A stretch of DNA of 64,000 nucleotides from Cheiracanthium punctorium (taxonomy: Eukaryota; Arthropoda; Arachnida; Araneae; Cheiracanthiidae). The notes under the pieces are model-generated. The model was not told where the DNA came from. It ran no database searches and worked only from the letters and a program-made list of their open reading frames with translations. How positions within the stretch are numbered: position 1 is the stretch's first letter; every line of letters starts with the position of its first letter. Below are positions 38,701 to 46,131 of this stretch, piece after piece. The stretch covers positions 62,001 to 126,000 of the forward strand of contig JAWZYV010001774.1 in the NCBI GenBank assembly GCA_038373885.1. The letters run 5' to 3'. A program made the translations under genes and the position numbers.

Positions 38701-38763
38701 TTTTTAATGTTTGCGGTGTTTTACTGGGTATATTATTTAAGAATATACTACAGAATTCACTAG
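11692..38763 (+). CDS. Cys-loop ligand-gated anion channel subunit, nine exons
   Basis: A pentameric ligand-gated channel subunit of the plasma membrane. Exons: 11692-11762, 15580-15650, 21598-21665, 23448-23677, 25664-25746, 27422-27577, 36214-36398, 37655-37825, 38485-38763; they total 1314 bases (437 residues plus stop) and every intron phase agrees. Residues 1-22 look like a signal peptide; WRDPRI is at 82-87, the Cys-loop at C154-C168, M1 about 244-266, PAR at 272-274 opening M2, M3 about 301-326, a basic cytoplasmic loop, and M4 about 412-433. PAR before M2 marks chloride-type selectivity in this family. The LPPV(N)YIKAMD segment after M2 recalls arthropod pHCl-type subunits, but the ligand cannot be told. 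Loop C lacks the second cysteine pair of glycine, glutamate and histamine channels; two cysteines lie nearer loop F (181, 186). Transposons fill the introns, but the exons are unbroken. The family is near certain; exon 1 is the least sure part. Confidence 0.9.
11763..13372 (+). other. Intron 1, first part
   Basis: AT-rich intron, nothing recognised beyond a poly(A) tract at about 13139-13154. Confidence 0.5.
13373..13678 (+). mobile_element. tRNA-derived SINE, copy 1
   Basis: It begins with a tRNA-like head (box A-like AGTGGTTTAATGATTAGC, box B-like GATTCTATTCCC) and continues into a body shared with 51816-52081 (CATCCCTTGAG, CTAAACACTGG, GTCGCAAAGG, GCTGTTGCGCC). The two copies share order and spacing over about 260 bases. 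It lies in intron 1 of the channel gene and is directly followed by a TTAA MITE. Confidence 0.75.
13679..14184 (+). mobile_element. TTAA-flanked MITE, copy B (piggyBac-like)
   Basis: TTAA at both ends, left end CCCTTTAACG, right end CGCCTCAAAGGG. The left half carries the small GTTCCC/GGGAAC hairpin shared by the family. The right half is a long hairpin whose arms are ATGCTGAAAAAAGGGCAGCC... and its complement, with an enlarged, partly self-complementary centre (13985-14085). It lies in intron 1 right behind the SINE. Confidence 0.85.
14185..15579 (+). other. Intron 1, last part
   Basis: AT-rich, with a poly(A) tract near 15377-15396. No gene or named repeat seen. Confidence 0.5.
15580..15650 (+). 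CDS. Channel exon 2: N-terminal extracellular segment
   Basis: Preceded by TTTCAG and followed by GTAATA. Residues 24-47 plus one base; includes SKDYKLFES, which sits where the family has its short helix and KDYD-type segment. Phase fits both neighbours. Confidence 0.75.
16430..16570 (-). repeat. tRNA-like (SINE) fragment in intron 2
   Basis: On the minus strand a box A-like TGGCCGAGTG (about 16556-16565) and a box B-like GGGTTCGGGCC (about 16500-16511) stand at a spacing that fits a long-variable-arm tRNA. It does not fold as a full tRNA, so a SINE head or tRNA relict is more likely than a gene. Confidence 0.4.
16791..18212 (+). mobile_element. Non-autonomous Helitron, copy 1
   Basis: It starts TCTCTCTATT after an A and ends with a strong hairpin (CTAGGGGCC/GGCCCCTAG) finishing in CTAG before a T, the canonical A|TC...CTAG|T arrangement of Helitrons. 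There is no coding capacity. A second copy is at 60023-62484, and the first 200 bases share a module with the minus-strand elements at 40783 and 44307. It lies in intron 2 of the channel gene. Confidence 0.75.
18837..20730 (-). pseudogene. Mariner-type transposase, interrupted and decayed
   Basis: The N-terminal part (20501-20730) carries the helix-turn-helix region (DRPLSGRPRVPVEVVAEV, KTTVLQNLR) and ends at VLAP. The reading resumes at about 19536 with QQHVDFANFFLIRYDEDSRW, then the first catalytic region (RDKALFTLTG, VTVWCGVAGTFTLGPYF). After an in-frame TGA near 19187 come QDGAPPHIA (second Asp) and WPPRSSDLTPMVFWFWGYLK. There the usual third catalytic Asp (CDFW in relatives) is replaced by Val. 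The interruption is the hAT-type element at 19545-20492, whose removal restores the join. The stop and the lost Asp show the copy is dead. Confidence 0.85.
19545..20492. mobile_element. hAT-type element nested in the mariner transposase
   Basis: Its ends are CAGGGACGTGCCAAC and the reverse complement of CAGGCACGTGCCAAC, flanked by the 8-bp duplication CCAGGTGC (19537-19544 and 20493-20500). It is 948 bp, without a transposase, with many G or C runs (for example at 19572-19578, 19759-19771 and 20264-20274). The duplication and the split reading frame show that it jumped into the mariner. Confidence 0.85.
20955..21131. mobile_element. hAT-type MITE with CAGGGGCGTAGCC ends
   Basis: Inverted ends CAGGGGCGTAGCC and GGCTACGCCCCTG, flanked by GGTGCTTT and GGTGGTTT, an 8-bp duplication with one change. 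It is 177 bp with G and C runs and no coding region. It lies inside the mariner, so it is younger. A degraded relative may be at 53236-53390. Confidence 0.75.
21598..21665 (+). CDS. Channel exon 3: first beta strands
   Basis: Preceded by TTCCAG, followed by GTAAAG. Residues 48-70 include VRVFNRFHILDIGEINEENM, the typical beta-1/beta-2 pattern ending in Met before an Asp-Tyr. A mariner element ends 61 bases upstream of this exon. Confidence 0.9.
21666..22936 (+). other. Intron 3, first part
   Basis: No recognised element. Poly(T) at about 22241-22258 and poly(A) at about 22493-22510. Confidence 0.45.
22937..23413 (+). mobile_element. TTAA-flanked MITE, copy C (piggyBac-like)
   Basis: TTAA at both ends with the family's CCCTTTAACG and AAAGGGTT termini. 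Its hairpin centre is rearranged: GGCACAGCCAGCT is present in both orientations around 23240-23320. It ends 34 bases upstream of channel exon 4, so the splice acceptor region of intron 3 is almost wholly post-MITE sequence. Confidence 0.85.
23448..23677 (+). CDS. Channel exon 4: ligand-binding core with WRDPRI
   Basis: Preceded by TTTTCAG, followed by GTAAGT. Residues 71-146 carry DYLLHAFYTAFWRDPRI, FWQPSIFFETAKS and VYSDGKISITKR, the canonical order of beta strands before the Cys-loop. There is an N-glycosylation sequon at N90. A TTAA MITE ends 34 bases before the acceptor. Confidence 0.95.
23678..24485 (+). other. Intron 4, first part
   Basis: A/G run at 23700-23721, then GC/GT and TTG microsatellite sequence (23830-23865), and a short duplicated phrase TTACGAGGCTTCTCAA (24003, 24050). 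No gene is seen. A weak tRNA-like stretch near 24200-24235 was not accepted. Confidence 0.45.
24486..25043 (-). mobile_element. Mariner derivative with ~130-bp TIRs
   Basis: Left end AGTGTAGGAGACAATTT and right end the reverse complement of AGTGCGGGAGACAATTT, with inverted repeats extending about 130 bases (CACTGTTGGACTGTTACA on the left). Inside, on the minus strand at 24751-24861, a short frame reads FPRIPAQIDELKQIITEEIS and a following TLRC, typical of the C-terminal part of mariner transposases. The rest of the enzyme is gone. It abuts MITE copy D in intron 4. Confidence 0.65.
25043..25421 (+). mobile_element. TTAA-flanked MITE, copy D (hairpin arm deleted)
   Basis: TTAA ends and the same left half as the other copies. 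One hairpin arm is largely missing: after ATGCTGAAAAAAGGGCC the sequence jumps to the centre and then the intact right arm. At 379 bp it is the shortest copy. It lies in intron 4. Confidence 0.8.
25664..25746 (+). CDS. Channel exon 5: Cys-loop
   Basis: Preceded by an AAG acceptor (weaker than the CAG/TAG of the others), followed by GTAAGT. It encodes CHMNFQYYPFDSQMC, the signature 13-residue loop between paired cysteines (C154, C168), with YPFDSQ fully conserved. An extra cysteine sits at 152. Confidence 0.95.
25747..27421 (+). other. Intron 5
   Basis: Poly(T) near the donor (25761-25776) and a 22-base direct repeat (ATTGCGAAAAAACG phrase) at about 26532-26568. No transposon or gene recognised. 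Confidence 0.45.
27422..27577 (+). CDS. Channel exon 6: loop F and loop C region
   Basis: Preceded by TTTCTAG, followed by GTGAGC. Residues 175-226 include SECVLSWCDEEGSP and the strand QPLQYYLGNIKNFKFVDI. The usual second cysteine pair of loop C is absent; C181 and C186 flank the loop F tryptophan region instead. Confidence 0.92.
27634..28141 (+). mobile_element. TTAA-flanked MITE, copy E (piggyBac-like)
   Basis: TTAA ends and the complete family layout, very close to copy B including the enlarged hairpin centre (27945-28060). It begins 57 bases after the end of channel exon 6, close to the donor of intron 6. Confidence 0.85.
28497..29780 (-). pseudogene. Pif1-like helicase segment of the Helitron
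   Basis: The longest open stretch (427 codons). Walker A is near residue 50, Walker B near residue 130, the TAHSAFKLP motif follows Walker A, and TINKSQGQT is near the end. An in-frame TGA cuts off the last helicase motif. It is a superfamily 1 DNA helicase domain, part of the RepHel protein rather than a host Pif1 gene, because it joins the HUH Rep upstream. Confidence 0.9.
30447..31241 (-). pseudogene. Rep (HUH nuclease) segment of the Helitron
   Basis: It holds the two-histidine motif in GLSHAHILIW and the tyrosine motif KSIKYICKYVNKG, which in Helitrons nick and join single-stranded DNA. Between them is HMIHGPCGAFNMTSPCMENG and CKKHFPK, a conserved Cys-rich block. The upstream part up to CNPNW lies at 31305-32174 after an in-frame TAG. 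Confidence 0.9.
33477..33724 (-). repeat. Second Helitron 5'-end fragment
   Basis: It repeats 32955-33097 (for example ACGGACACTGGATTTTTATA and CTCTTAAGGCGC) but includes about 110 bases absent from the first copy. It is a truncated 5' end of a related element, same orientation, next to the autonomous copy. Confidence 0.7.
34217..35295 (-). mobile_element. Tc1-like transposon, decayed
   Basis: Flanked by TA; inverted ends CACTGTTCACCAATAAG and the reverse complement of CACAATCTACCAATAAG. On the minus strand, frames scattered by many stops still read SRFNQSDGRVW (first Asp region), GPIHGKLNVD-like text (LDPIHGKLNVDF), and SPDLNLIENLWDELHG-like text in shifted frames near 34480-34500. An internal 59-bp tandem duplication lies at 34521-34638. 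It is in intron 6. Confidence 0.75.
34521..34638. repeat. 59-bp tandem duplication inside the Tc1-like element
   Basis: Two units, 34521-34579 and 34580-34638, differ at one base (CTATTGTC versus CTATTGCC). It is a recent local duplication in dead transposase sequence. Confidence 0.85.
35298..36213 (+). other. Intron 6, last part
   Basis: AT-rich, nothing recognised up to the acceptor of exon 7. Confidence 0.45.
36214..36398 (+). CDS. Channel exon 7: M1 and M2
   Basis: Preceded by TTTATAG, followed by GTACTT. Residues 227-288 hold an NYT sequon (N228), the YIPSTLIVSMSFVSFWL M1 segment and DAVPARVGLSVTSLLTL of M2. Counting R274 as 0', position 2' is Gly, 6' Thr, 9' Leu and 12' Cys. Confidence 0.95.
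36399..37654 (+). other. Intron 7
   Basis: No gene or transposon recognised. Short open frames on the minus strand have no motif. Confidence 0.45.
37655..37825 (+). CDS. Channel exon 8: M2-M3 loop and M3
   Basis: Preceded by CTACAG, followed by GTAAGT; exactly 57 codons, phase 0 at both ends. It encodes QLPPVNYIKAMDIW and the M3 helix CIFLVFSTLLEFAFAY, then a charged stretch that begins the cytoplasmic loop. Confidence 0.95.
37826..38484 (+). other. Intron 8
   Basis: Short AT-rich intron with nothing recognised; a pyrimidine-rich acceptor precedes exon 9. Confidence 0.5.
38485..38763 (+). CDS. Channel exon 9: cytoplasmic loop, M4 and stop
   Basis: Preceded by TTTCAG. The first part is a Ser/Arg/Lys-rich loop (SKRKRSASRRKSS, RRKSS a plausible kinase site). 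It then reads RIDEHCQILYPMFFLMF and the M4 helix with the family's late Trp-Tyr, ending YYRIH and TAG. Only five residues follow M4. Confidence 0.95.
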   Translation, partial: EALNNPQSRFSWTLRDASKRKRSASRRKSSWSSEGSLNSQEPSKFWQLFESRWEKWKRKRIDEHCQILYPMFFLMFAVFYWVYYLRIYYRIH

Positions 38764-38806
38764 ATAATATATTTTATCGAAACCATCTACTTGCTCAAGA
38801 TTTTTT

Positions 38807-38812
38807 AATAAA
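38807..38812 (+). promoter_or_regulatory. Poly(A) signal of the channel gene
   Basis: AATAAA lies 44 bases after the stop codon, on the same strand, and is the first in the 3' flank. Cleavage would fall near 38825-38840 and give a very short 3' UTR. Confidence 0.6.
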
Positions 38813-38952
38813 GAATTTCTTTTTACATACTCAAAATGGTTCCCATTATTCCTTCACTTTTCTTTTGTAATTTTTGAAATGTGTCAAGGATTTTTCTTGT
38901 GAAGTCACAGAAAAGCAACAAATTATTGTATGAATATGCGTTTCGCACAACA

Positions 38953-39034
38953 ATCCCTACTAGCAATTTTGCTCGGGCGACCACCGGCCACGTAGCCAGC
39001 CGATAATGGCCCGAGCAAAATTGCTAGTAGGGAT
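38953..39034. repeat. Perfect 26-bp inverted repeat with 30-base loop
   Basis: Arms 38953-38978 and 39009-39034 are exact reverse complements, ATCCCTACTAGC outermost and GCTCGGGC next to the loop. The loop is GC-rich (ACCACCGGCCACGTAGCCAG). It sits about 140 bases beyond the channel gene's poly(A) signal. It could be a tiny foldback element or an RNA hairpin; no target-site duplication is clear. Confidence 0.9.
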
Positions 39035-39189
39035 GCTTCACAGAATCAAGAATTTATTTTTCCATCTTAAAAAGAAATTACTCCCAAAATGTGTTCATAT
39101 ATGGCGCTGCATCTCCAGTTTTCACCAATGAGAGCCAATAGCGATTTTTCATGAGTTTCAAACAGCACTGACGGTGCAGGAATATTCAT

Positions 39190-39392
39190 AGCAGCTATGG
39201 CGACTGCAATTGAGAAAGCGCATTGCGTAGGTTGGTATTTCGAACCAAAATCCATAACTACAGTTCAGAGAAAGTTTCGTAACATGTTTAACAAAAACCG
39301 CAATCCATGCTAGTTAGACCATGGGATGAACTTGAGAACCGTTTAGATGTGGTTCGAGCAACAAAAGGTGCACACATTGGACTTTGCGAATG
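39190..39392 (+). pseudogene. Mariner-type transposase, internally deleted
   Basis: The N-terminal helix-turn-helix (TAIEKAHCVGWYFEPKSITT then VQRKFRNMFNKN) is followed after a stop and a shift by DELENRLDVVRATKGAHIG, the C-terminal motif of the same protein type. The catalytic middle is missing. A mariner-like end (GGACACCCTGTA) lies at 39618-39630 on the right, perhaps the same element's TIR. Confidence 0.65.
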
Positions 39393-40782
39393 AAAGGTAT
39401 TGCTTTCTGCTTAATAAAATGATTAAACACCTTACATTACGTTTGTTTTTCTTACTGTAAGCACCACCTATAAACATAATCTCGAAGTAATTTCTTTTAC
39501 GATGTCAAAAAAAAAAAAAAAAAACGTGAGCCTGTGGAATACTATTTGCAAACCGCATATTCATAAGACAAACTTTTTGCTTTTCTATCCATTTTTTTAA
39601 GGTGTCAAGGATTTTTCGGACACCCTGTATAACCTTTTACAGGCCAATCTTCCAATTGGGAACATCAAATTAAAAATTCATTCAAAAATGAAATTTTATC
39701 AATATTGACTTGAAGAAAATAGCAGATAAAGTTAAAGCATGACCTAATTTTTTGAAGCAGAAGTTGAATTTCTATTATTAGTGGCAAACTGGACAAAAAA
39801 ACATGAAAAATAGCCATTTACAGAAATTTTTACAGTTTACTTGATACACCCCCACCCCCTTCAATCTTAATTCATATCTTTAGTTAAATTAAAAAATGAA
39901 TCGTTTATTAGTTCTTTACGTATTATGTAAACTACACATCAGTATATTCCGTTTTTGAAACCTATGTAAAAGTATACTCAGAAATGGCCCACACTCCCAA
40001 TTGGGAACACAATGAAAGTTGCATACAATATTTTCCCCCCAGTTAAATGACTAATATCCTCTAACTAACGCATTAGAAGACAAAATATGCACACACACAA
40101 AAATTAAAATATGCCTGGATATCAATTCCGCCTGTAAACGGTTAATTAAATAATATAACTGAAGAAACAGAGTGCATTTATCATCTACTATATAATGCAC
40201 TAACGTATGCGGCAACAAAATCGACGATATTTCCTCGCTATGAACGGCAACAGCTAGATGTAAACATTAGTGCAATAACAACAACGCATGTGCGAAAATC
40301 CAAATTTTTCATTCCAAGCATATTCCTGACTTATACTCTCGAAATTTTCGGTGCTTTGCGCTTGCGAATAAACGATTGTCCTTTTCCATTACGGTTACCA
40401 ATTAAATAGTTTTCCATATCGCTACTTCCACGTTAAAGACGTTAATCTGATTTTTTCTAGTTTCAAGAAAAACGCCTACAAAGTTTCATTGCTTCAATTT
40501 ATACACACACTGGGGTTAGGCAAATACGCCCCGGACATACGCGCTTCCTTATATCCGCCGAAGCAGCACATATGTTAGCGTGTAATGTACTTTTCCGAAT
40601 AATCTGACAGCAAAACAGAAGACAAAAACGTGAACACGCGAAGAAAATAATGAAATAAAAACTATGCAGAATTGCCTGAAAAAACTTCGATTATTTTAAA
40701 AGCGCAATCATGTTACAGTTCTATTTGTTTCTTATAAATTGCGTTTTCCCTTTTTCGAGCCTTAATAGCTGTAGAAATGAGT
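39393..40782. other. Intergenic sequence, little recognised
   Basis: A poly(A) tract at 39507-39524 and the mariner-like end near 39618. Around 40194 a TCTACTATATAATGC could be a Helitron-like 5' end, but no partner end was found. No gene. Confidence 0.4.
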
Positions 40783-42246
40783 GGTTTCACTTAATTGTTA
40801 AATTTAACAACTTAAGTGGCAACAACGGATTCCGTTGCTAAGTTAACTGTAGCAGTGTTAAAAATGGAATATGAAGTGAGTTATTTATGTTTACTTTGCT
40901 AGAAATGCCATACTTGCGTAATTAACATCGCCAGTCGATGGCAAATAGCGAGAATGAATTACAAATTTAACTTGACTATAAATGCAATGATTTAAAGACA
41001 TTACCAGCTATCCTTACTGGGCTTTAAAAAAATTCTGATTCATCTCAAAAACCATTCATATTTATAAAGACTTTCTATTTTATTACACTTGGTTTGGCGA
41101 GGAAAAAATAATCTATTCATACGCTCGTAACATCGACTCATCTCAATCGGGGCATATCATCTAATACAAATGAAAAAACGCGCTCTTTTAAACACAGAGT
41201 TTCATTACATTTTAATATTTATCGCCAACTTCGCTAAGAAAGGTACTAAAGTAGAAATTCCCATACATTTTAATTTTTAAAACAAAAAATATATTAGACA
41301 GTATTAATTATGCCATTCCAGCAGAACTTTCGTAGAGCTGCTTTACTAAATACGAATTAATTATTTATTACACGCATAGTACTTCGATCGCCAAAGTGCC
41401 AACATACACCATTTTGCGAGATTTTTTTTCAGGGAATGATTCGAAGCATTGATTTAACAGCACTCAAAATGGGAAATAGTTACCTGTCATATCTTTGGTT
41501 GAGAATTTTAATTTTCTGGAATTTGGCGGGTTTTTCCCTAACTTAAATCAATTTATTTAACTTGATGAAAATTCCAAAGATAGATCGTTTAAAATCGCCT
41601 TAATAACTGCATTATTTCAGAACGGAAAATTAAAATTTCAGGCTGAATTCTATTAAAACCTACACTTGTTTTTTAAAAATACTATTTCTTTACGCTCTCA
41701 GTAAATTGCGTCAAGCCTAAAACTGTCCAAACCGCTAGACACTATTTTCTTAAAATCGGCATATCCGCCATTTTATTTTTTGCCAAATTAAAATGTTATA
41801 CACTTTCGTCTCGGAAATATCTAAATCCTTTTCTTTTGCGTATAAAACATTTCATTCCTGCTCTATTTTCACATGCACGCGATATTCTAATTAAAAAATA
41901 ACCTTGCAAATAATCTATGTACAAAATAAATCATTATTCTTTTACTTTGTACTTCAAGAGTCTTAATCATTTAATAATTCGCCAAACATGGCAACCAAGA
42001 TGCTTATTTCTTACTTTTTCACTACAAGGGGTGCAATTGCGGAGAGTAAAAATCAGCCTTTTGCGACATGTTTTTTATCAATATCTCCTAAAATAATTCG
42101 AATTTCGAAATTCAAGTTAGTGGAGCTCCTTCCTCGGACTTTTCCGAATACGTGGACATTTTGATCGAAACTCAACTCCACGCCGTTTCTGAGGAGATGA
42201 TGCTACATACAAACAGACAGACGCGCACAGATTTTAATAGTATAGA
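40783..42246 (-). mobile_element. Non-autonomous Helitron-like element, copy A
   Basis: On the minus strand it begins TCTATACTATTAAAATCTG at 42246. It is similar over about 1.5 kb to 44307-45893, and its first 200 bases share a module with the + strand Helitrons at 16791 and 60023 (GTTTCGA then TTTCGAAATTCGAATTATTT). No coding region. Its 3' end was not found. Confidence 0.6.
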
Positions 42247-42422
42247 CTAGCTGCGTACCCGTTCTCCGCACGGTAGAAAAAGAATATTTTCCTTACACAT
42301 ATAAATGGAATCAAACCTAGTGATGCGGAATCTCAAAAAATGAAACTTTATTTGAATCGTGACGAAATGTTTACGTCATGCGTGCAAATCTGAGATGATT
42401 GCAACTTGACGACACAAAAACC

Positions 42423-43152
42423 ACGTCAGTGGCCGCATTCGTAAACGCCAAACGAGTTGCACGCGTACAACGAGTTTCCATCTAAGGAGTTCGTAAAGGA
42501 AACTGAGTGCATTCAGTTTATAAACTAAACCGTTCGTATACAAAGCTGAGTGTGTTTAGTTTCAAACTAAATAAACTGAGAGAGAAGCAGGTTCATCCAG
42601 TTGTTTAGAGGACACATTTGCTGCACGTTGTTGTTATGAAGTGGCGTCCGTAGTTACGAAAAGTATGTTGTTATGAAGAGTACGTTTGCTGAAGCTGCTA
42701 GAAACTGCAACGAATATACAGAATTTTTCAAAGGTAATCATTTGCTTGTATTTCTCATTTTAGTAAATTCAAAATGCATATTTTTAGTGTTGAAATAGAT
42801 ATTGATTTAAACCGTTATTAGCGAAATTTGAACTTCTCTTGCTAAATACTTTTGAAAAAATGTAAGTTTCAGTTGAAATTTCGAAATTTTGATCAGTACT
42901 CTTCAGTTATGGCCACTCTAAAAATCCTATTGATTGTATATTCAGTATGTTTTAAAAACTCTCCTCAGCAAAATAACAGACGTGAAATGTAAACAAATAC
43001 GTCTCCTAGGCGACGAAACTAAATAAACTGAAGTTGTTGGTAAAGGCAAAAGAAATGGATAGCCACTGATAGCACTAAACACACGTATTCCAGTTTTCTT
43101 ACGAAAACTTTTGCAACGAGTTTGTCGTTTACGAATGCACCCAGTGTCACTG
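42423..43152. repeat. Inverted-repeat DNA element
   Basis: GCATTCGTAAACG with CAAACGAGTTGC at 42435-42459 faces its reverse complement at 43111-43138. The outer ends both read CAGTG. It is a non-autonomous TIR element; the target duplication is not clear. Confidence 0.5.
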
Positions 43153-43399
43153 GCGATCAAAATAAGAGAGAACTTTACGGTATGCAGACAGAACTTTTCA
43201 TTTTCGGGAAATGTCTAAAGTTTCATTGCCTCAGTTTATACTGATTATTTCTTTCCAAACATGTACCATGTAAGAAAGTACCATTCCGAACATGTACCAT
43301 GTACGAAAGTATTGTAATCATGAAAAAATTCGAATTCGAGACTTTGGTGTATTTACACGTTTTGAGATCTTCTGAATTCATTTATGCTATTTTTACGAG

Positions 43400-43400
<1 letters not shown>

Positions 43401-43439
<39 letters not shown>
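43401..43439. repeat. (TG)n microsatellite
   Basis: About 19 uninterrupted TG units. Confidence 0.95.
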
Positions 43440-43441
<2 letters not shown>

Positions 43442-43489
43442 CTGTGTATATGAGTGAACACGATAGCTCCTGAACGGGGCATCCGATTG

Positions 43490-44070
43490 AGCTCAATTTG
43501 GGTATATATGTTATAAACCACCGTCGCAAGATCGGTATTGATTTTGGTGTGTATAGGACTTTTTAGGAATACTTTTAGGAATAGTTTTTCTACAGGGCTA
43601 CGACAAAGATTTCTTTTAAATTATGGCCTATGGGACGAAATTCTTGAATGTGCACTCTCGTTTAAACGGTACATTCGATTGAGTTCAAATTGGGTATACA
43701 TGTTATAAACCACCATTATAAGAACTCAAGTTAGTGGAGCTTGAGTCCTATTGATTTTGATGTGCATAGGACTTATAGTTTTTTTACAGGGCTACGATAA
43801 AGATTTCTTTTACATTATGGCCTATGGGGAGGAATTCTTGAAAGTGCGCTAGCGTTTAAACGCTACATTGGATTGAACTCAAATTGGGTGTACATGTTAT
43901 AAACCACCATCATAAGACCGGTATTGATTTTGGTGTGTATAGAACTTATAGTTTTTCTACAGGGCTATGAAGATTTCTTTTACATTATGGCCTATGGGGA
44001 GAAATTCTTGAAAATGCGCTAGCGTTTAAACGGTAGATTCGATTGAGCTTCAATTTGGTATATATGTTTG
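43490..44070. repeat. Tandem repeat, about three units of 160-205 bp
   Basis: The phrase TACAGGGCTA recurs at 43591, 43795 and 43958, each within a longer unit that includes TTATAAACCACC and ATTATGGCCTATGGG. Units differ by small insertions. It lies inside the putative Helitron copy B. Confidence 0.85.
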
Positions 44071-46131
44071 AATTATTCATCGAATAATATTTATTTAAAT
44101 GCTTGGAAATGATCTTAATCGTAAGTGTTCGGAAAGTCGAGTGGAGTCACTCCAGATTTTTCTTTTTTCTAGTAAACTTATCGGAATTAAGATATGGAGC
44201 TTTAGCATAGTACTCAGCATTTTTTAGACACCCCAAAAAGACCTTTAGTTTAAAAAAAACAAAATTGCAGGTTCCAATAATTGGTGACTAACAGGTGACT
44301 AATTTGTTTCACTCAATTGTTAAATTTAAGAACTGAAGTGGCAACAGTGGATTCCGTTACTACGGAAACTGTAGCAGTGTAAGATATAGAATATTAAATG
44401 AATTAGTTATTTATCTTTGCTTTGCTAGAACTGCTATATTGGCGTAATTAACGCCGCAAATGGATGGCAAATAGCCAAAATGAATGGCAAATTAAACTTG
44501 ACAATAAAGGCAATAATCTATAGGGAATACACACTAACATTTCTGCGCTTAAAAAACATTCTTATTCACCTTCAAAATCATTCATATTTATGCAGAATTC
44601 CTATTTTATTCACCCTGTTGGCGGGATTAAAAAAATTATCCAGGCATCATTCATAAAATCGACTCATCACAATTGTGCATGGAATTAGCAATACAAGCGT
44701 AAAAGCACATGCTATTAAATGCAGAATTGCACTACATTTGAATATGAGTCGCCAACTTTGCTAAGAACGATACTAAAGTAGGAATCCGCATACATTTTAA
44801 TTTGCAAAACAAAATATGTATTACACGGTATTAAGTACGGCATTCAAACAGTTTTCAGTAAAATTAATTTCCATAGAGTTGCTTTAACAAATAAGAATCA
44901 ATTATTTATTACACGTATAGTACTTCGATTGCCAAAGTACCAGCATACACCATTTTGCCAATTTGTTTCAAGGAATGATTCGAAGAATTGTTAGATAGCA
45001 AACAAAATGGAAAATAGTTATCTGTCATTTATATGGTTCGATCTCCAAATATTAATGCAGGCATCTAATTGAAAAGTAGCAGTTATATAAATTATTAACT
45101 TTAACGTATTTTATCCTTCTTTAACTACGATGCACAAAATCCGAGAAGTTCAATTTTCTGAAATTTGGCGGAATTCCCCTAATTTAAATAAATTTACTTA
45201 ATTTGGTGTAAATTCTGAAGATAGATTATTTAAAATCGCCTTAATAACTGCATTATTTCTGCACGGAAAATTGAAGTTTAACGCCGTATTCTAGTAAAAC
45301 CTACACTTGTTTTAAAAAACACAATTTCGTTACGCTCTCAGTACATTGCGCCAAGCGTAGAACTGTGCAAATCGGTAGAACCTACTACTTTCTCAAAATT
45401 GCCACATCAGCCCTTTTAGTTTTCTCCAAACTAAAAAAATTATACATATTAGTCACAGAAATCTCAAAGTCCTTTTTCTTTTACGTATAAAAAATATTGC
45501 ATTCCTGCTCTGATTTCCCACGCACACAATATTTTAATTAAAAAATAACCTAGCAAATACTCTAAACAGAAAAAAATTATTATTCTTTTATTTTTAATTC
45601 AAGAGTCTAAATCATTTAATAAATTCGCCAAACATGGCAACCACGATGCTTATTTCTCACTTTTTCACAACAGGGGTTATATCACGGAATAGCAGAGAGC
45701 AAAAAGTAGCGTTTTTGTCGGGTTTTTTATCAATATCTCCTAAACTAATTCAAATTTCGAAATTTAAATTAGTAGAAGACTTTCCTCGGAATTTTCCGAA
45801 TAGGTAGACACCTTGAACGAAATTCAACTCCCAGCCGTTTCTGAGGAGATGATGCTACAAACAGACAGACAGACGCGCACAGATTTAAATACTATAGAAG
45901 AAGATTATCAGCTGCATGCATTTTTCAAAAATTAATCACTTACTCACAAAATTAATAAAAGAAATTTCTGTTACACTTTTGAATACTATTGTAAATATGT
46001 ATGTACTAAATATTAATCTTTCTGGAAAAATACTATCATTAAAGGGTTAACTATCTGAGCTGAGTACCGACTATATAAGTTTATTGTCGTTTCAGATATT
46101 GACTATACGAACTTTTTTAGCTTCAAACATA

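Larger units (their letters stand above)
42247..45904 (-). mobile_element. Composite Helitron-like element, copy B (3' end to 5' end)
   Basis: The CTAG at 42247 on the minus strand reads as a Helitron 3' terminus (short hairpin TGCG...CGCA before it) directly abutting copy A's 5' TC. The 5' end near 45904 begins TCTTCTTCTATAG after an A. Inside are an inverted-repeat element, a GT microsatellite and a tandem repeat. The boundaries are inferred from end motifs; the 44307-45893 part is certain to be related to copy A. Confidence 0.45.

Noticed and set aside
40194..40240. A + strand Helitron start (TCTACTATATAATGC)
   Set aside because: No CTAG hairpin partner found and no second copy in the window.
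43490..44070. CRISPR-like array
   Set aside because: Unit length of 160-205 bp, no spacer structure, eukaryotic context; an ordinary tandem repeat.
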